Notes: generated from the letters alone by a model not told the origin. Positions 44,719-57,088 are shown, numbered from the stretch's first letter. The stretch: DNA of 64,000 nt from Triatoma infestans (GCA_011037195.1 JAAEAF010003126.1:1-64000); one strand, 5' to 3'. A program made the numbers and translations.

Positions 44719-45204
44719 TTTCTCTTACTGCCATGCTCAAATATTCCAACAATGCTTTCTAAAAAAAAAATTGTCGTTAATAAAGTAAACGGTAAATTCT
44801 AAATTAAACAATCAGTTTCGTTGTTTAAATAAAACTTGTAAACATATCCTGGCTAAGACACTAAATTATTAAACGCTTAACAGCGAGTCCTTTGTTTGTA
44901 AACAAAGTTGAAAACCATTGTTTTAAAGGTATTTACAAGAAGTGGCCGCAAGTGAGCTAGAAGTATTGTACCAAGTAAATAGTTTCTTGTTTCAGGAACG
45001 AGATTAATGTAGCTGAATAATATATTTCTAGGAATATCTCTTATTCAAATATATTTCGTCCACTGTCCAAGTACTATTCCAAGAAATACAGATCAAATAG
45101 AAACGTTACCATGGAAACAATCTGGTGTAAAACTTCCACACCACTTTCTCATAGTAATTTGATTTAATACAAATCAAGAAATTTACTTTAACATTGCAAT
45201 GTTA
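44719..45204. other. Unassigned stretch with a reversed family A cap
   Basis: CTGGTGTAAAACTTCCACAC and CACTTTCTCATAGTAATTTG (45122-45162) are a decayed minus-strand 3' cap. No gene is seen. Confidence 0.4.
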
Positions 45205-46175
45205 TAATGTTTAGTTGGGCTGGCCATAAAAATGGTATCCCAAATTTCCAAGAACCGGTTCTCTAACGGCAGGTGATGTTTAAGAACCTATTCTGTTTAT
45301 TTTACTTCTTTCGTAGCTAAAAATTTTTTGCGACCTCAGAAATTTTGCATGTCCCCTCCCATATAGAAAAGTGCAGCAGCGCACCACCCAGTGGTGCTGG
45401 ATTGTAGGTTAACCTTATGTAACACAATGTAATGATGTATATACTATGCATACTACATAGTTTACATATCTCTAATGTATCTGCGATGTACTTTATTATC
45501 TCCCGACTTATAGGACCAAAAGAATTAAACCATTTTAAAAAAAAAAAACTTATTTATTTGGCAAGATATTTCCATATTGATTTTCTATTCTTATCATATC
45601 TCTCTTCAGGTGGGATGATGCTTTTTGACTCTAGAGCGTCATCAGCTATTTTGAAATTTTTTTTAGCCAGATTCGAACTGAGTCTTGGCAGTTTCAACGG
45701 TCCAGTGGAAGTCCTATTAAATTTATTACTATAAGATATGCCACATTTTTCACTTCGAGGCGATTTCTTTTGTCCGAATAAATTGTGTTCATTACAGATA
45801 ACCATCGTTCGGCCTCTGTGGAACTTACAGCAATGATTCTTAATCGTAACTTCATCTTCATTCTTAATCACTTAAACTTCATCGCACATATCACACGCTC
45901 AAAGTGTAATGCGCATGCGTTCAAATGTTATGTCTTCTATCTTATTGTCCTGTTATTCTAGGAAAAGCATTGAACTCAAAAAAGACTCATAGTTACGTCA
46001 GATATAACAAACTAAATGCAAATAACGTTGTAGATTATTGTTGAAAACAATTGAGAAATTTGTTAATTCAACTATTTTTTAGGAGAATAATAAATGAAAT
46101 TTATTTTCGGAAAATTTAGCAACCGGTAACTTTTTTGAATTCTAAGAACCGGTTTGCGCGAACCGGTTGGATGTT
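45205..46175 (-). pseudogene. Possible hAT-like element remnant
   Basis: AAGAACCGGTTCTCTAACGG near the left and CTAAGAACCGGTTTGCGCGA plus ACCGGTTGGAT near the right are subterminal motifs of a kind that I associate with hAT-type elements. Inside, the minus strand carries a 105-codon frame (45554-45871) that begins MIKNEDEVTIKNHCCKFHRG and ends EERYDKNRKSIWKYLAK, the last part resembling the start of a BED finger. No DDE transposase core is present and clean terminal repeats were not found. The identification is weak. Confidence 0.25.
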
Positions 46176-46244
46176 ATCAGTGTGATTTTACTCGTGTACT
46201 TGAGCGGCATATGGAATTTGCAAGTTCTATTATCAAAACAAACA

Positions 46245-46720
46245 AAGCTTGCGCAAATTTAAATTTGCGATCCTCAATACCCCACTAAAATCATTTTTTT
46301 CAGAAAAATATTTCAAATAAAAGTGATACGTTTCTCTCTCTATGCAGCAGTGCATTTCAAGGTTAAAGAAAATCGTTGTAACCATTTTCGAGAAAGTTCC
46401 AAAAAACCTATTAAATAAAATCGCACTTCCGGTTAGCCGATTTTCTTCAAATTTGGAATTCCATCAAAGCTACTAATGTGTACTGATATTATGTAGATGG
46501 TAAAACCATACATTTTAGTGAGGTGGTACTTTAGAGGAAAGCATAAAGCTAAGTTTCCCTCAGAACCCTCCCAAATAAATTTCTCCAGGAAAATGTTTCA
46601 AAATAAAAATGATACGATATTTATGTGTGTAGACAGTTAAAGAGATTAAACGAAAAAATCGTGAGAATTTAATTAAAAAAAATAGAGGCCTGACGCAGAC
46701 CAATAGAAATCTTTGGCGAG
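46245..46720 (-). repeat. Family A repeat, middle part
   Basis: TATTTCAAATAAAAGTGATA, TTGTAACCATTTTCGAGAAA, GCACTTCCGGTTAGCCGATT, TTACTAATG-type text and CCCTCAGAACCCTCCCAAAT follow the internal module order twice. The caps are absent. Confidence 0.6.
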
Positions 46721-47105
46721 ACTAACAAACTAAAATAAATGATTTAAAAAATGATATGAAAAGTGACCACTATCTCGAACAATTATTTTTACTTTATTTA
46801 AAGTAAAATTTCCAGTTAATCGTTCTTTATTGCTTAAATTATTTATTGAAATAGATGGAAGAGATGAGGACAAGACAATAACGTTTATCTTCATGTTAAA
46901 TGGTTGATGATGCTGCTGGAACAACTCTATCAATCTTCCAGCGACTCCCTCACTGGAGGAGAGAGCATGTATTCATCCATTTTGAACGGAGATAAAAAAT
47001 CCCCCATCTCCATTGGACCCTAAATATAACCTGAAACATAAAAAAATAAAACAACCCAAGATATCCGCAAGTATTTTCCAAAACGTCATCATCATCATCC
47101 TTGTC
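46721..47105. other. Unassigned stretch
   Basis: No recognisable gene or repeat is seen. It contains a short CAT run (CATCATCATCATCC near 47087). Confidence 0.4.
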
Positions 47106-47909
47106 AAAAAAAAAGCTCATTTGAAACATTCACACGACTTACTCTTACCCCAGTTAATACAGTATAGGTATATCAAATAAATTTTCTTTAAACATCAAAT
47201 TATGCCAATCCATCCAAATAAAGGAATGCCAATAACATTGAACCAACCACATATATTTGAAATTTAACAGCACAAAATTCCGCAAAATTATCTAAAATCG
47301 ATTTTAGATAAAGTTTTAAAGGCGACAGTTACAGTCGTTTTTGAAAAAATCTCCCCGCCCCCGTCCCCCAAACTCGGAAACTTATTCTGTGAAATCATAC
47401 TTCCGGTTAACCGAATGTTCTTCAAATTTGGTATACTTAGCAATGCGTCTAATGTATATTGATATTATACAGATAGGAGAACCATACATTGTACTGAAGT
47501 GGTACTTTCGAGGTGAGGTAAACGCTACTGCCCTCTCAGAAGAGTAGAAAAAATCGATTTGCCCGGAAAAATGCTTAAAATAAAAGTGATAGTTGGTTGT
47601 GTGTGTAAAGTAGGAAATTTAAAGGAAATCGTTGGAGCAGTTTTCGAGTATAAATCGCGGAAAACTAAAAAAAAAAAAATTGCAGTAAAATCGCATTTCC
47701 GGTTGATGGATTTACCCCAAAAATTTCTTCAGATGCGGAGGTTAGTCCCCCTAAAGGGAAGACCAAGTTTCACTTTCCTGTGATGTTTCGTTTTCAGATA
47801 TTTATACCGATCATTAACGTTAGTCAGAGTATCTCAAAATATTGTGTGTCTGAAAATTTACCATGCTCCCAATACTTCCTCTCTACTAGCGGAATAAGAG
47901 AAAGTAAAA
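47106..47909 (-). repeat. Family A repeat, GTTCAATG-type, full-length copy
   Basis: An A run and ATTTGAAACATTCACACGAC with TTACTCTTACCCCAGTTAA mark the 3' cap. GCCAATAACATTGAACCAAC (47228) is the conserved motif in reverse. Two modules follow (CATACTTCCGGTTAACCGAA; TCGCATTTCCGGTTGATGGA) and it closes with CCAATACTTCCTCTCTACTA, then AAGAGAAAGTAAAAAT. The three small open frames across it are accidental. Confidence 0.75.
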
Positions 47910-48479
47910 ATCAAGTACCATTAAAGACAGTGATTAATGCTATGAAAATCCCAACAATTTCTAGCTAATTTTCCACCTACTGATTTCTTATAAACCCTAA
48001 TTTTCTACACATGCCCTAATAGTAATAGCGGTGGCTTTTCCAGTGGAGTTATTTGGACACCCACATGTGTCCAAAGTTTCCGTTACATTTGAATAAATTT
48101 AATGGGAACGCTACAATGTCAGAAATTAGAAATGATGCATGATATGTTGGTTAAAACATTTAGATTGGTGTAAAATAACTCAGTGTGAACTCAAATAGAG
48201 CGCTATAGTTTAATTCTGCCACTAAATTCCGCATAATTCTCTCTCTCTCTCTCGCACTCTGCAACAACCAGATGACTACATTGCAACTGACCACACTAAG
48301 CAAATTGCTATAACAAAGTTGAACTTCAATGAAAAGCATTAAATACTTGCTATACAACAGTAAAATCTGGCTTGTTTTTTTTTAATTTCATTTAAGTAAT
48401 TAATTTCATTAAACAATTTAATTAAATTAAATTTCCATTTAAAACTTTGTTTAAAACTGAGAACTAGAGTAATTATTTT
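47910..48479. other. Unassigned stretch with a (CT)n run
   Basis: A CT microsatellite lies at 48239-48253. No gene is visible. Confidence 0.45.
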
Positions 48480-48980
48480 TACTTTCTCTTATTCCAGTAA
48501 GAGAAAGTAACTGAGAACATATCAAATTTTCAAAATTGAGTTTTCACAAGAAATACAAATGTTTCAAGATCAGTTGGGTGTGGGGAAAAATGTTTTTAGC
48601 GAATTGTCTGTCTGTCTGTCTGTATATATGTGAATAGAATATTGTAGGTACTACCGCCGTATCAGACACGAAGTTTCAGGCGAAACTAAATCCATATCAA
48701 CCGAAACTGCGACTTTACTGAAAGCTTTTTTTCTTATCGGTATTTCGTTTTTTTCTCCGAAAACGTGTCTAACGATTTTCTTTACACTTGGTGTTTACAC
48801 TGCTTTCATTTGAAATATTTTCCCGGGAAAAATGCTTCTTTTTTTTTGAGGTGCAGTTTCACAGGAAATAGAGTGCTAAAGCTTTCCATTAAAGTACTAA
48901 TTCAATTCAATACTATCATTCTGTGCGAGTTTACTGCTCTGTTTGGTACTGTGCACATCGCTCTTTCTTTTTTTGTATTT
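48480..48980 (+). repeat. Family A repeat with palindromic 5' cap
   Basis: TACTTTCTCTTA and TAAGAGAAAGTA form a perfect 12-bp inverted repeat around TTCCAG (48480-48509). TTTTCAAAATTGAGTTTTCA, a (TGTC)n run near 48608, CTACCGCCGTATCAGACACG and AACCGAAACTGCGACTTTAC follow. The 3' part fades before any cap. Confidence 0.65.
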
Positions 48981-49405
48981 TTCTCTGGGAAACAAAAATT
49001 CGTAATGCCGTGATTTTTGGCATGCAAGAAGTGCATAGTGAATTCGGCAGTGTGTTAAAATTTTATAAATTTTCTCCTATCTGTTTGTGAGATATTAATT
49101 AAAATACTATTAACTTTAATTCTACAAATTACTGGCTGAGTGGAGTGTATTACAATAGTGGGGGGCAGCATAGTATTGCTCTCATTCTTCATGTCACTCA
49201 GACATAATACAATAGTAGTGCTTTGTAAACATTTCAACTGACTTTAAATCTTTTAAATATGAACTTCTTTTAGTTACTTTTAAAATAATTTCTATTTATT
49301 TTCTAACGAATGTTCAGTGTTTATAATTCTGACTTTAGTTTTTGTGAAGTTTTCAAAAATTTAATTTTTTTTGTATACGGTATTGCATTTATTTTTGACT
49401 GATTT

Positions 49406-50398
49406 ATGTTTAACTCTTCTCCACATAATTCAAAAAGTCAGAGAAGCTCTCCAGGTGAATCGAATCATCCCTCGAAGAAAAAAAATGTCTGTCGAGAAGC
49501 GTATTTTAGATCATACTTCCTCTTCACAATTTATCTCAATGATTAGGAGGTCATGTCGGACCTGCTTGATTTAAAACTGGCGCCTCTCGCTACAAAAAAT
49601 GACATTGACGCTCTCAGGGCTGAAGTGAAGTCTCTTAGAGAAGAAAATAACTATCTCAAGTCTGAATTGGAGACTCTTAAGGCATTATATAAGAACGCTG
49701 ATTCTCGTATAGAAGAGTTAGAAATTCGTACGCGTGACTGCAACCTAATTTTTAAGGGTGTGACTCAACCTGATAATGTAGACCTTAATTTAACTGTTTC
49801 TAATTTTTGCAGAGAAATTTTGAAGGTTGATGTTTCTTCAGAAAATATTCACGTCACTCCTTTAGGTCCAAGAACAGTTTCTAACAGGCCTCTTCTTGCT
49901 TCCTTTTTTCGTTCCAGGGACAAATTAAAAATACTTAGTTCTGCAAAGGTATTAAGAGGTACCGGGTTCGTAATTCACCAGGATCTTCCGGAGGGAGCCC
50001 GGAAGAAGAAAGCTAAATTTCTACTTCTTCGAAGAGAAATACTGAGACTTAATAGTAGAGCTTCTGTTAAGTTACGTTCTAATTTCATCTTGGTGGATGG
50101 TCATTAGTTCGCTTGGTCCAATGAGGTTGGCTTACTTTATGCAGGAGAAGATGGTTTACTAAAATTGAATTCATTGCTAAATCGTAACTTAGCAGATTTT
50201 ATCTCAGCGCTAAAAACCGGCTCACTTCCTAAAGACTATTTCATCAATGTTGTTTCTCAGTCTTCCTCCCAGAACTTTAAACAAACGCTGTCTAGTAGTC
50301 CAAATTCTGCCGTCTGCCAATACAAGATTTTACCTAATACAGATTGTGTAAATTCTATTTCCGTTATTTCATACAATATTGCGGGCCTAAAATCTAAA
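49406..50398 (+). pseudogene. LINE ORF1-like region, two early shifts and one internal stop
   Basis: It starts MFNSSPHNSKSQRSSPGESN, shifts twice, then is open from 49553. Residues DALRAEVKSLREENNYLKSE and LETLKALYKNADSRIEELE form a coiled coil. RDCNLIFKGVTQPDNV and KVLRGTGFVIHQDLPEGARK follow, resembling the RNA-binding half of L1-type ORF1 proteins. A TAG at 50105 is the only break before the same frame goes on (FAWSNEVGLLYAGEDGLLK) into the endonuclease start. Confidence 0.65.
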
Positions 50399-51180
50399 CT
50401 TGATAATTATTCTTTTTTTTAACCTGTTAAGAAAATATGATGTTTTCATTTTACTCGAAACTTTTGTTATAGAGGATTCACTTTGTACTTTTAACACTTA
50501 TTTTTCAGATTATAACTTAAAATGGATACCTGCGAAAAAACTCTCCAAGAATTCACGTGCAAGTGGTGGTAAAGTTTATGGAATACAAAAATCGTGTAAT
50601 AAGGTGCATTTTTGTATGATTGCTGGTCAGTCGTTGATAGCCATTAATATTGAGGGTGCTCATTCTTACTTAGTTCCTGTTTATTTGAACTGTAATGATT
50701 GGGATCAAGATTTTATCTCTCTTAGTGAATTTCTACAAACCTCCGTACCAGGTAATTTATTGTTAATGGGTGATTGCAACGTCAGGCTCGGCCGGTCTCA
50801 GGTTCTTCCCGACGATTTGACTCTTAATAATCCCAAGTGTTTAATGGCTAGAAATTCTAAGGATGAACTTTTGAATCCTAATGGCTCCCGTTTTATTGAA
50901 ATGTGTAACAACCTTGACCTTATTATCCTAAATGGCCGTTTCTTTGATGATTATCAGGGTGATCACACATTTATTGGTCCTATGGGTTGTTCGGTCAATG
51001 ATTTAGTTGCGCATCTTTTGACCTTGTCTCCTTCATTAGCAGTTTTCGCGTATTAAATGAACCTTTCTCTGACCATCAGCCCATTTCCCTTATCCTATCA
51101 GAAATAGTCACCAGTGACAAACATTTACTACCACTTCTTCCTCAGCTTCCTTGGAAGGAAAATGACAAAAAATTTTATCA
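50345..51180 (+). pseudogene. LINE endonuclease domain, frameshifted
   Basis: SISVISYNIAGLKSKLDNYS begins the domain (Asn). A shift in a T run near 50415 leads to KYDVFILLETFV (Glu), then NLLLMGDCNVRLGRSQ (Asp/Asn), NGRFFDDYQGDHTFIGP and, after another shift near 51005, NEPFSDHQPISLIL (Asp-His). All conserved boxes of the nicking endonuclease are found, in three frames. Confidence 0.75.
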
Positions 51181-51339
51181 GGATAGGCTCGAGAAAGAAA
51201 TTAATACTATTAACTCTTTTCCGTCAGATCCTCAACTTTATGCAAATACCTTAACGTCTTGCATTAAGGCCCTGTTCAGTTCCTTATTCTCCTTCCCCCT
51301 CTCACATAAAACTTCTTCAAAAAAATTCCTGGTACAATT

Positions 51340-53539
51340 ACCATTGTTTGCGGGTAAGGAGAAAATCTTTTAGGCTTTTAAATCTATTTCGAAAAACAGA
51401 TTCCAGAATCGTTAAAGATGCTTATCGAGAAGCCAACAAAAATTCTTGTCTATCTGTACAACCCAAAAAAAAGAATACTTTTCTTCTCTTTGTAAAGTTT
51501 CAATGCAGCCTCAAATTCAAAACAATTCTGGAATTCGGTCAATCGCTTTCGTAGCAGGAAATTTCTCTGTAGTGGCAATATCCCTATGGAAACTTGGGCC
51601 TCTCATTTCAAAATTTTACTCAATCCACCCTTAACTTCTCCGATCTCATATGCTGCTCCTTTTCTAACTTCGTCTATTTTAGATGTGCCATTTACTTATG
51701 AAGAACTCTCTTCTGTCCTGTCAAATTTAAAACACAATGAAGCACCTGGCCCCGATCGGATAACATATGAATTCTACAAATATTCACCCCCTTGCTTTAT
51801 TAACAGCTTATTAACATTTTTTAATTATATTTATGAGTCAGGTGAACTTCCTTCTTCTTTTAGTCGCTCATTGATTTTTCCTTTATACAAACAAGGTGAC
51901 TTTAACGATGTTGCTAACTATAGGGGAATTTCTTGTATAGATGCTCTTGCCAAAATCTTTACCGCCCTTCTCCTTAAACGCTTAAATCATTTTATAAAGG
52001 AAAATGATCTTCTCAGTGAAGTCCAAGCTGGTTTCAGACGTGGCTACTCGGCGATTGACATTTTTGTTCTAACCAGTATTATAAATCTTAGATTTTTAGA
52101 AAAGGGTCGGCTTTCGACTCAGTCGATCATTCCTCTTTATTTCTAAAATTGTTTAACTTAGGAATTTCATAAAAATTTGTGAATACCTTGAGAGTCCTAT
52201 ATTCCTGTGGAGCTTCATCAGTGCGGGGGATTAACGGAATGTCTGATTTCTTTCATATTGGTGCTGGAGTAAGGCAAGGTTGTCTCCTGAGCCCAACCTT
52301 ATTTTCTTTATTTGTAGATGATCTCCCTACCGAGTTGGAAGGAGGGGTAATAATCGGAGGTACTAAAATAAACATCCTGCTCTATACTGACGATGTTGTA
52401 TTGATTTCCGACAATCCGATTTCCCTCCAAAGGAACATTAATATAGTTTCAGCTTATTGTGATAAGTGGAACCTTTCATTAAATTTGAGCGAATCAAAAA
52501 TTATGATTTTCCGCAAAGGAGGCAGACATGCTGCTAAGGAGAAGTGGTTTTATAAAGGCAAACAAATTGAAATCGTTAATCGTTATAAATACCTTGGAGT
52601 TATTTTGACTCCTCGTCTTATTTTCCTTCCCCATCTTGAGGAAAAAATCTCTTCGGCTAAGCACGGTATTAACAGAGTTTGGTCAAATTTTATTCTGGAA
52701 AAAAATATTCCTATTAAGGCCAAGTATCAAGTATTTAATAGCATCTCGCGTGCAGTGGTATGTTACGCAGCTTTCAGTCTTACGATTGCCTTGAAAAATT
52801 TCGTAGATTTTTCCTTAAAAAATTATTAGCTCTGCCAACTCCATCTCCTAATTTTCTTCTCAATTTAGAAACCGATCTAGATCACTTCGAACCTTTCACT
52901 CTTAACCTGCACTTAAATTATTGCTCTCGTGTTTTATCCTTAGATGACTACCGTTTGCCTGAAATTGTCGGGAAAGAGGTAATAAGGAGAAAAACCTTTT
53001 GGTTCAAACACTGGTTATCTCTGTCCCATCATACTCTTGTGATTTTCCGCTTTCGTCAGATAATTTCTCTACCTGGTTTTGTCAGCTGTCCAAACTTCCG
53101 ACCTTAATCCGAGCCGCTCGCCTGGAGGAGTCTGTTAGCCGTGCCATTGAGTCTGGTCGTTTTCAACTATACAGAGCTCTTATTTCAGATTGCAACAGTT
53201 TTGGCACAAACGATATCTTTAAAAATTTGCGTTTTTCGGAATTCTGGTGGCTAATTAAATTGAGAGGAGAGATGCTTTATTTTAATTACAAGCCGTGGGT
53301 GGAAGGTGATCCTGATAAAGAAAGGTGTTCACTTTGTAAGTTTAATTGCAGAGAGGATCTTTACCATTTTTTAGGTTAATGCCCTATATTGGCCGAACTC
53401 CGTATATTGCACTTGGGTGCACCATCCCTCTCTAGGGAAAAAATTATTTGCTTTTTGTCCGGCCAGACCAATTGTCGCCCCTTAATATCTTACGCCCGCC
53501 ATGCTTGGAAAGTCAGATATGAATGGTTGTCAGATCTCC
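51340..53539 (+). pseudogene. LINE reverse transcriptase and C-terminal domain, broken
   Basis: LKHNEAPGPDRITYEFYK, GDFNDVANYRGISCIDALAK and SEVQAGFRRGYSAIDIFVLT are RT finger motifs. At ~52105 the text passes from FLEKGR directly to SAFDSVDHSS, so the stretch before AFD containing the motif A Asp is missing. GVRQGCLLSPTLFSLFVDDL (motif B) and ILLYTDDVVLISD (catalytic, YTDD in place of YADD) are in 52179-52829. The thumb and tail continue (LIKLRGEMLYFNYKPWVEG) to CSLCKFNCREDLYHFLG..C near 53330-53390, a zinc-type motif, and stop at 53540. Confidence 0.82.
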
Positions 53540-53960
53540 CCTGACACTTCAAATTTTTTTTATCTATTTATTTATTTTTTTGGGGGAACAATTTCTGAGG
53601 TTTCATAATTTTTTTTTATTTATAAGTCAAGCAATATTGTTTTTTGTTTTTTTTAATTTATGATGTTCTTTTCATTTTTTGTATATTATCATTTTCTTTC
53701 TTTTTGTATTATATTCTGTAATAGTTGAAGTTATTTTCATACCACCCTTAAGTATTGTATTATTTGGTTTTTTTTTTTTATTGTAATTTTCTTTTTGGGT
53801 CCAATTGTTTTATTTATTTTTCTTTTTTCCGTTTCTTTATAAAATTTATGTTTTAAAATTTTGTCAAAAGCGGTAAACTCTGGCAGACGGCGTTACGCCA
53901 TGCCTTTATGCTTTGTATTTTTTTATATATATTTTTGTAAATACTTTAATAAAGCATTAT

Positions 53961-54893
53961 TATTACTATCAATCTGTATAACATTAATATATTATATTAG
54001 AAGCGTACCTAGAATTCTAAAATTTGACACAAAAACTATCCAAGCAGAAATATAATGAAAATAGTAAAATTGACTATTTCTTTGTTTTTTTTTTAGTGCG
54101 TCGCAAGAGTATATATTTCTGCAAAAAACTCAAATTCGGAAAATTGGACATGATTGGAAAATTTCAGTCTGTGGAGGTATTTAAAGGGCTATTACACTAT
54201 AAACGCTGCAACATTAGGGCTTCAACACTAGTCTGGGTAATTGTATTATTAAAAATCATTCCAAGATTTTACAAAATTGGATTGATTCAATTTCATACAC
54301 AATAAAAAATGCTAACGCAATATTAACGACAATTTGAAGATAAAAAAAAAAGTGATAACAGAACATTATATGACGGCATGGAGATGAGTTTATATTCACC
54401 CAATCATAGGATGAGGTGTTCGTTTTATGAGACGACATCAAAGAAATTTCTGGTACGCTTTGGTACTTTAAGTGAGGGGGGGGGATTAGTTTACACCCAG
54501 ACAATCAACCCACACAGAACTTTACACTCGATCAAATAGGTTACCTGTATTTACTTAATTACATTGTACCACCTACAACTGAAAGTAAATATGTTTTTAA
54601 TTAGTGTCAATATTCATTGACAAAGTGGGCTTTACTTAGTTTTCACGTACTAACTACTAATTTTTTTGCGTGACCATCTTAGCTTGTACTTTTTTTTGGT
54701 TGGCGTGGTTTCGTTCTAAGATGAGCGCCGGAATTCAAGCTTTCTTTAGCCATAAAAGCAGTTTCAGCGTTTGATGATAGGAAAAGCGCGAAACCTTCCT
54801 TTGCTATCCATCAACATGAGGGGTCGAAATCTTGACGCTTCCTGCGTATTTCTTGCGAAAAAATCTAGAATGAAAAATATTATAGTGAAACAG
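53961..54893. other. Unassigned AT-rich stretch
   Basis: No supported gene is seen. The frames at 54024-54305 and 54256-54504 overlap on opposite strands and show no family features. Confidence 0.4.
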
Positions 54894-55600
54894 CGCTATA
54901 TTACGACATTGTTCGCAGGGGAAGGGTTAATATTGAAGGTTCATAGAAATATTTTCTGATTTACCAGCAAAGAAGTTTTATAGCTCTCAAGGAAAAAAAA
55001 CTAACTAGAGAAACAAGATGAGAAAGTTTTAGAAAGCGGCTTAATAAACACAATAAATTTAAAAGACATAGGACGGACTAATGTTTGATAAATATTTATT
55101 ACGTTTTTATAGTTGTTACAAAGTAGTAACAATATAATAAAAGAGACAATAACTGAATATAAAATAAACAAATAAAAATAAGAAAATAGTCAGCTGATCA
55201 ATATAAGAACATTTGGTGGGAAGGTGGGGGCAGAATATAAGAGTTTTTCTTTTAAGAATCCATTCATTTCTCTGTGTAACAGTTCTACAAGATTTCCTAA
55301 ATCGCCTTCTTTTCAAAAATCTTTTATTTGTACAAGTCTTAAAGTAATACTTTCCAATATTTATCTCCTTATTGTCACAACTGGAACCTCTTAATCCAAA
55401 CGTTTTTACTTGTTTCCGTACCACATGATTTTTATAGACGTATTAACAAAACAGAACAAGGAGTTATCCGATTACAGAACAAGTAATGTTTCTCTAGAGC
55501 TTACCCATTCGCCATTTCTTCAGAGACATTACTGTTGGTAATCCAGTCTTAACAACACGAACTACACTTACATTAAATTCTCAACAATTGCACAATGCAC
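54894..55600 (-). repeat. ORF-bearing repeat unit, copy 2 (inverted)
   Basis: This is the minus-strand counterpart of 41146-41879. Its open frame (55116-55424) is longer, with MVRKQVKTFGLRGSSCDNK at the start and a conserved LKRRRFRKSCRTVTQRNEW core. Like copy 1 it abuts a family A 3' cap. The conservation of this frame in both copies, with few changes, suggests either a recent duplication or constraint on the peptide. Its identity is unknown. Confidence 0.6.
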
Positions 55601-56105
55601 AAAATCTGGTGTGAAACAATCACACGCCTTTACTCCAATTCATGCAATTATATATATAATGGCAAAGTTTGTTTCTACCTAAAATTTTACTTATGTCCTC
55701 TATAGAAGGAAAGTATAGAGAGGTTCTGGAAGGACAACTATCCATCCTAGCAGTAAGTAGCCCCTTTAGATTACACTTTAGTCCAGAAGAGAGTGGCAAT
55801 AACATTGAACCAGTCCCATATAATTAGAAAATTTAACGCAACAAATATTTAAATAAGAAAATAAATCTATTTTTTTAATGTTCCAAAAAAAAAGTGATAG
55901 GTTTATTTCTGTAAAGTGGTTTGAGATCTTCGTAGACTTAGTACAAGATATCCTCCCTTCCAAGCGGAAAAAATGAGATACTGAACATAATGGCAGGCAT
56001 CTGCGGATCGCTTTTTCAGTATTTGTGATCTTGAAGAAAAAGTCCCATATTGATCTTCTAATTTGAGATATCAGATTCAAGACTTTCCGTGTCGAATAAA
56101 ATGTT
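55601..56105 (-). repeat. Family A repeat, GTTCAATG-type
   Basis: AAAATCTGGTGTGAAACAAT and CACACGCCTTTACTCC mark the 3' cap. GTGGCAATAACATTGAACCA (55783-55812) is the conserved motif in reverse, then AAAAAGTGATAGGTTTATTT. It fades near 56000-56105, where the GC-rich LINE begins. Confidence 0.65.
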
Positions 56106-56719
56106 TGTGGCCCCCAAATGCTGTGCCACTGGCAGAAAGCCTTGGCGATTCCAGTGGAGCAGCGAGCCAATCCTAACGCCCACATCGTGGGGGTTGGGCA
56201 ACGTGGCACCTGGGTTTCTCCGGTGTCACGGCTAACTAGGGTTCTAGCGGGTCAAGGATTACCCCCCCGTTGGCCTCCTATTTCTTTCTACCCTCCTGTT
56301 ATATCTTTGATTACTCCATCCTGCTTATACATCCGGCTCAATCCTACGGTGTTAGGCGCCCCGTGCCTATAGGATGGTTGGTCCCGGAGCCTAATCCCGC
56401 GGAGCCTGTGGGATACCAGGCGCCCATGGGAAGGGAGTTTCGGCAGGCGGAAGTTCCGGATCAAGGATAAACCAGGCGGCGAGGATGGAGTTAGGGCTCC
56501 TTCCGCCAAGGGGGTCTGCCCGGCGGAGTGGGTTCCCTCCACCTTAAGCTGGTGCAGGCTCGCGCACCTAAGCCCTCAGCCAACCATGAAGCAGGCAAAA
56601 AGAGAGGCAAGAAAACCGATAGGGGGAAGGCACGCCCGTCGCCCCAGGCGGAGCCGCGGTCAGCCCACTGTTGAGGCCTCAAACCACTCAAGGTGTGAGG
56701 CGCCCGGGGATGCCAAAGT

Positions 56720-57080
56720 GCCGTGGGGGAGACGAGCCCAGCTCGGAGCTGTGGCTCGTGGCAGAGGAAGTCAGAGGCATTTACCCATTCCAAGGTAAGG
56801 TCCTATACTGTAAGGGCTCTGGCAAACCCAGAGCCTGTATAGTTCTTAATAATCAGATTTACGGTAACTTGCTGCCAGCACTTTGTTCAGGCGATGTTGT
56901 TACAGCAATCATCTCGGCACGTACCGAAGGCGGAATTAGGAGGCCTGCTCTGTCTACTTCCCCGGTGAGTACCAGTCTTGCCCGCCAGAGCTGCTGGGAG
57001 ACATCGTCGACTACTGTGAGGCGAAGAATCTCCCGCTCCTCGTGGGATGTGATGCCAACGCACACCACACAGCATAGGTA
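56720..57080 (+). pseudogene. LINE endonuclease pieces
   Basis: AEEVRGIYPFQGKVLYCKGS, GKPRACIVLNNQIYGNLLP and CSGDVVTAIISARTEGG are from the middle of the endonuclease. A frame change gives YFPGEYQSCPPELLGDIVDY, then NLPLLVGCDANAHHTA, the conserved Asp/Asn box. The N-terminal box and the final SDH are not found. Confidence 0.65.
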
Positions 57081-57088
57081 AGTCCCTT

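Larger units (their letters stand above)
49406..53960 (+). mobile_element. Decayed LINE with coiled-coil ORF1 continuous with endonuclease and RT
   Basis: The order is an ORF1-like protein, endonuclease, RT, a C-terminal Cys/His motif, a T-rich 3' UTR, and an end near TTTAATAAAGCATTATTATT. The RT (YTDDVVLI, IMIFRKGG, NRYKYLGVILTPR) places it among non-LTR elements outside the Jockey and RNase H groups; I cannot name the clade. It has several frameshifts. A decayed relative is at 33740-34790. Integration ends were not resolved. Confidence 0.8.

Noticed and set aside
45600..45660. Hammerhead-like CTGATGA on the minus strand inside the possible hAT-like region
   Set aside because: CTGATGACGCTCTAGAGTC is followed by AAAAA, not GAAA, and no helix I pairing is seen.
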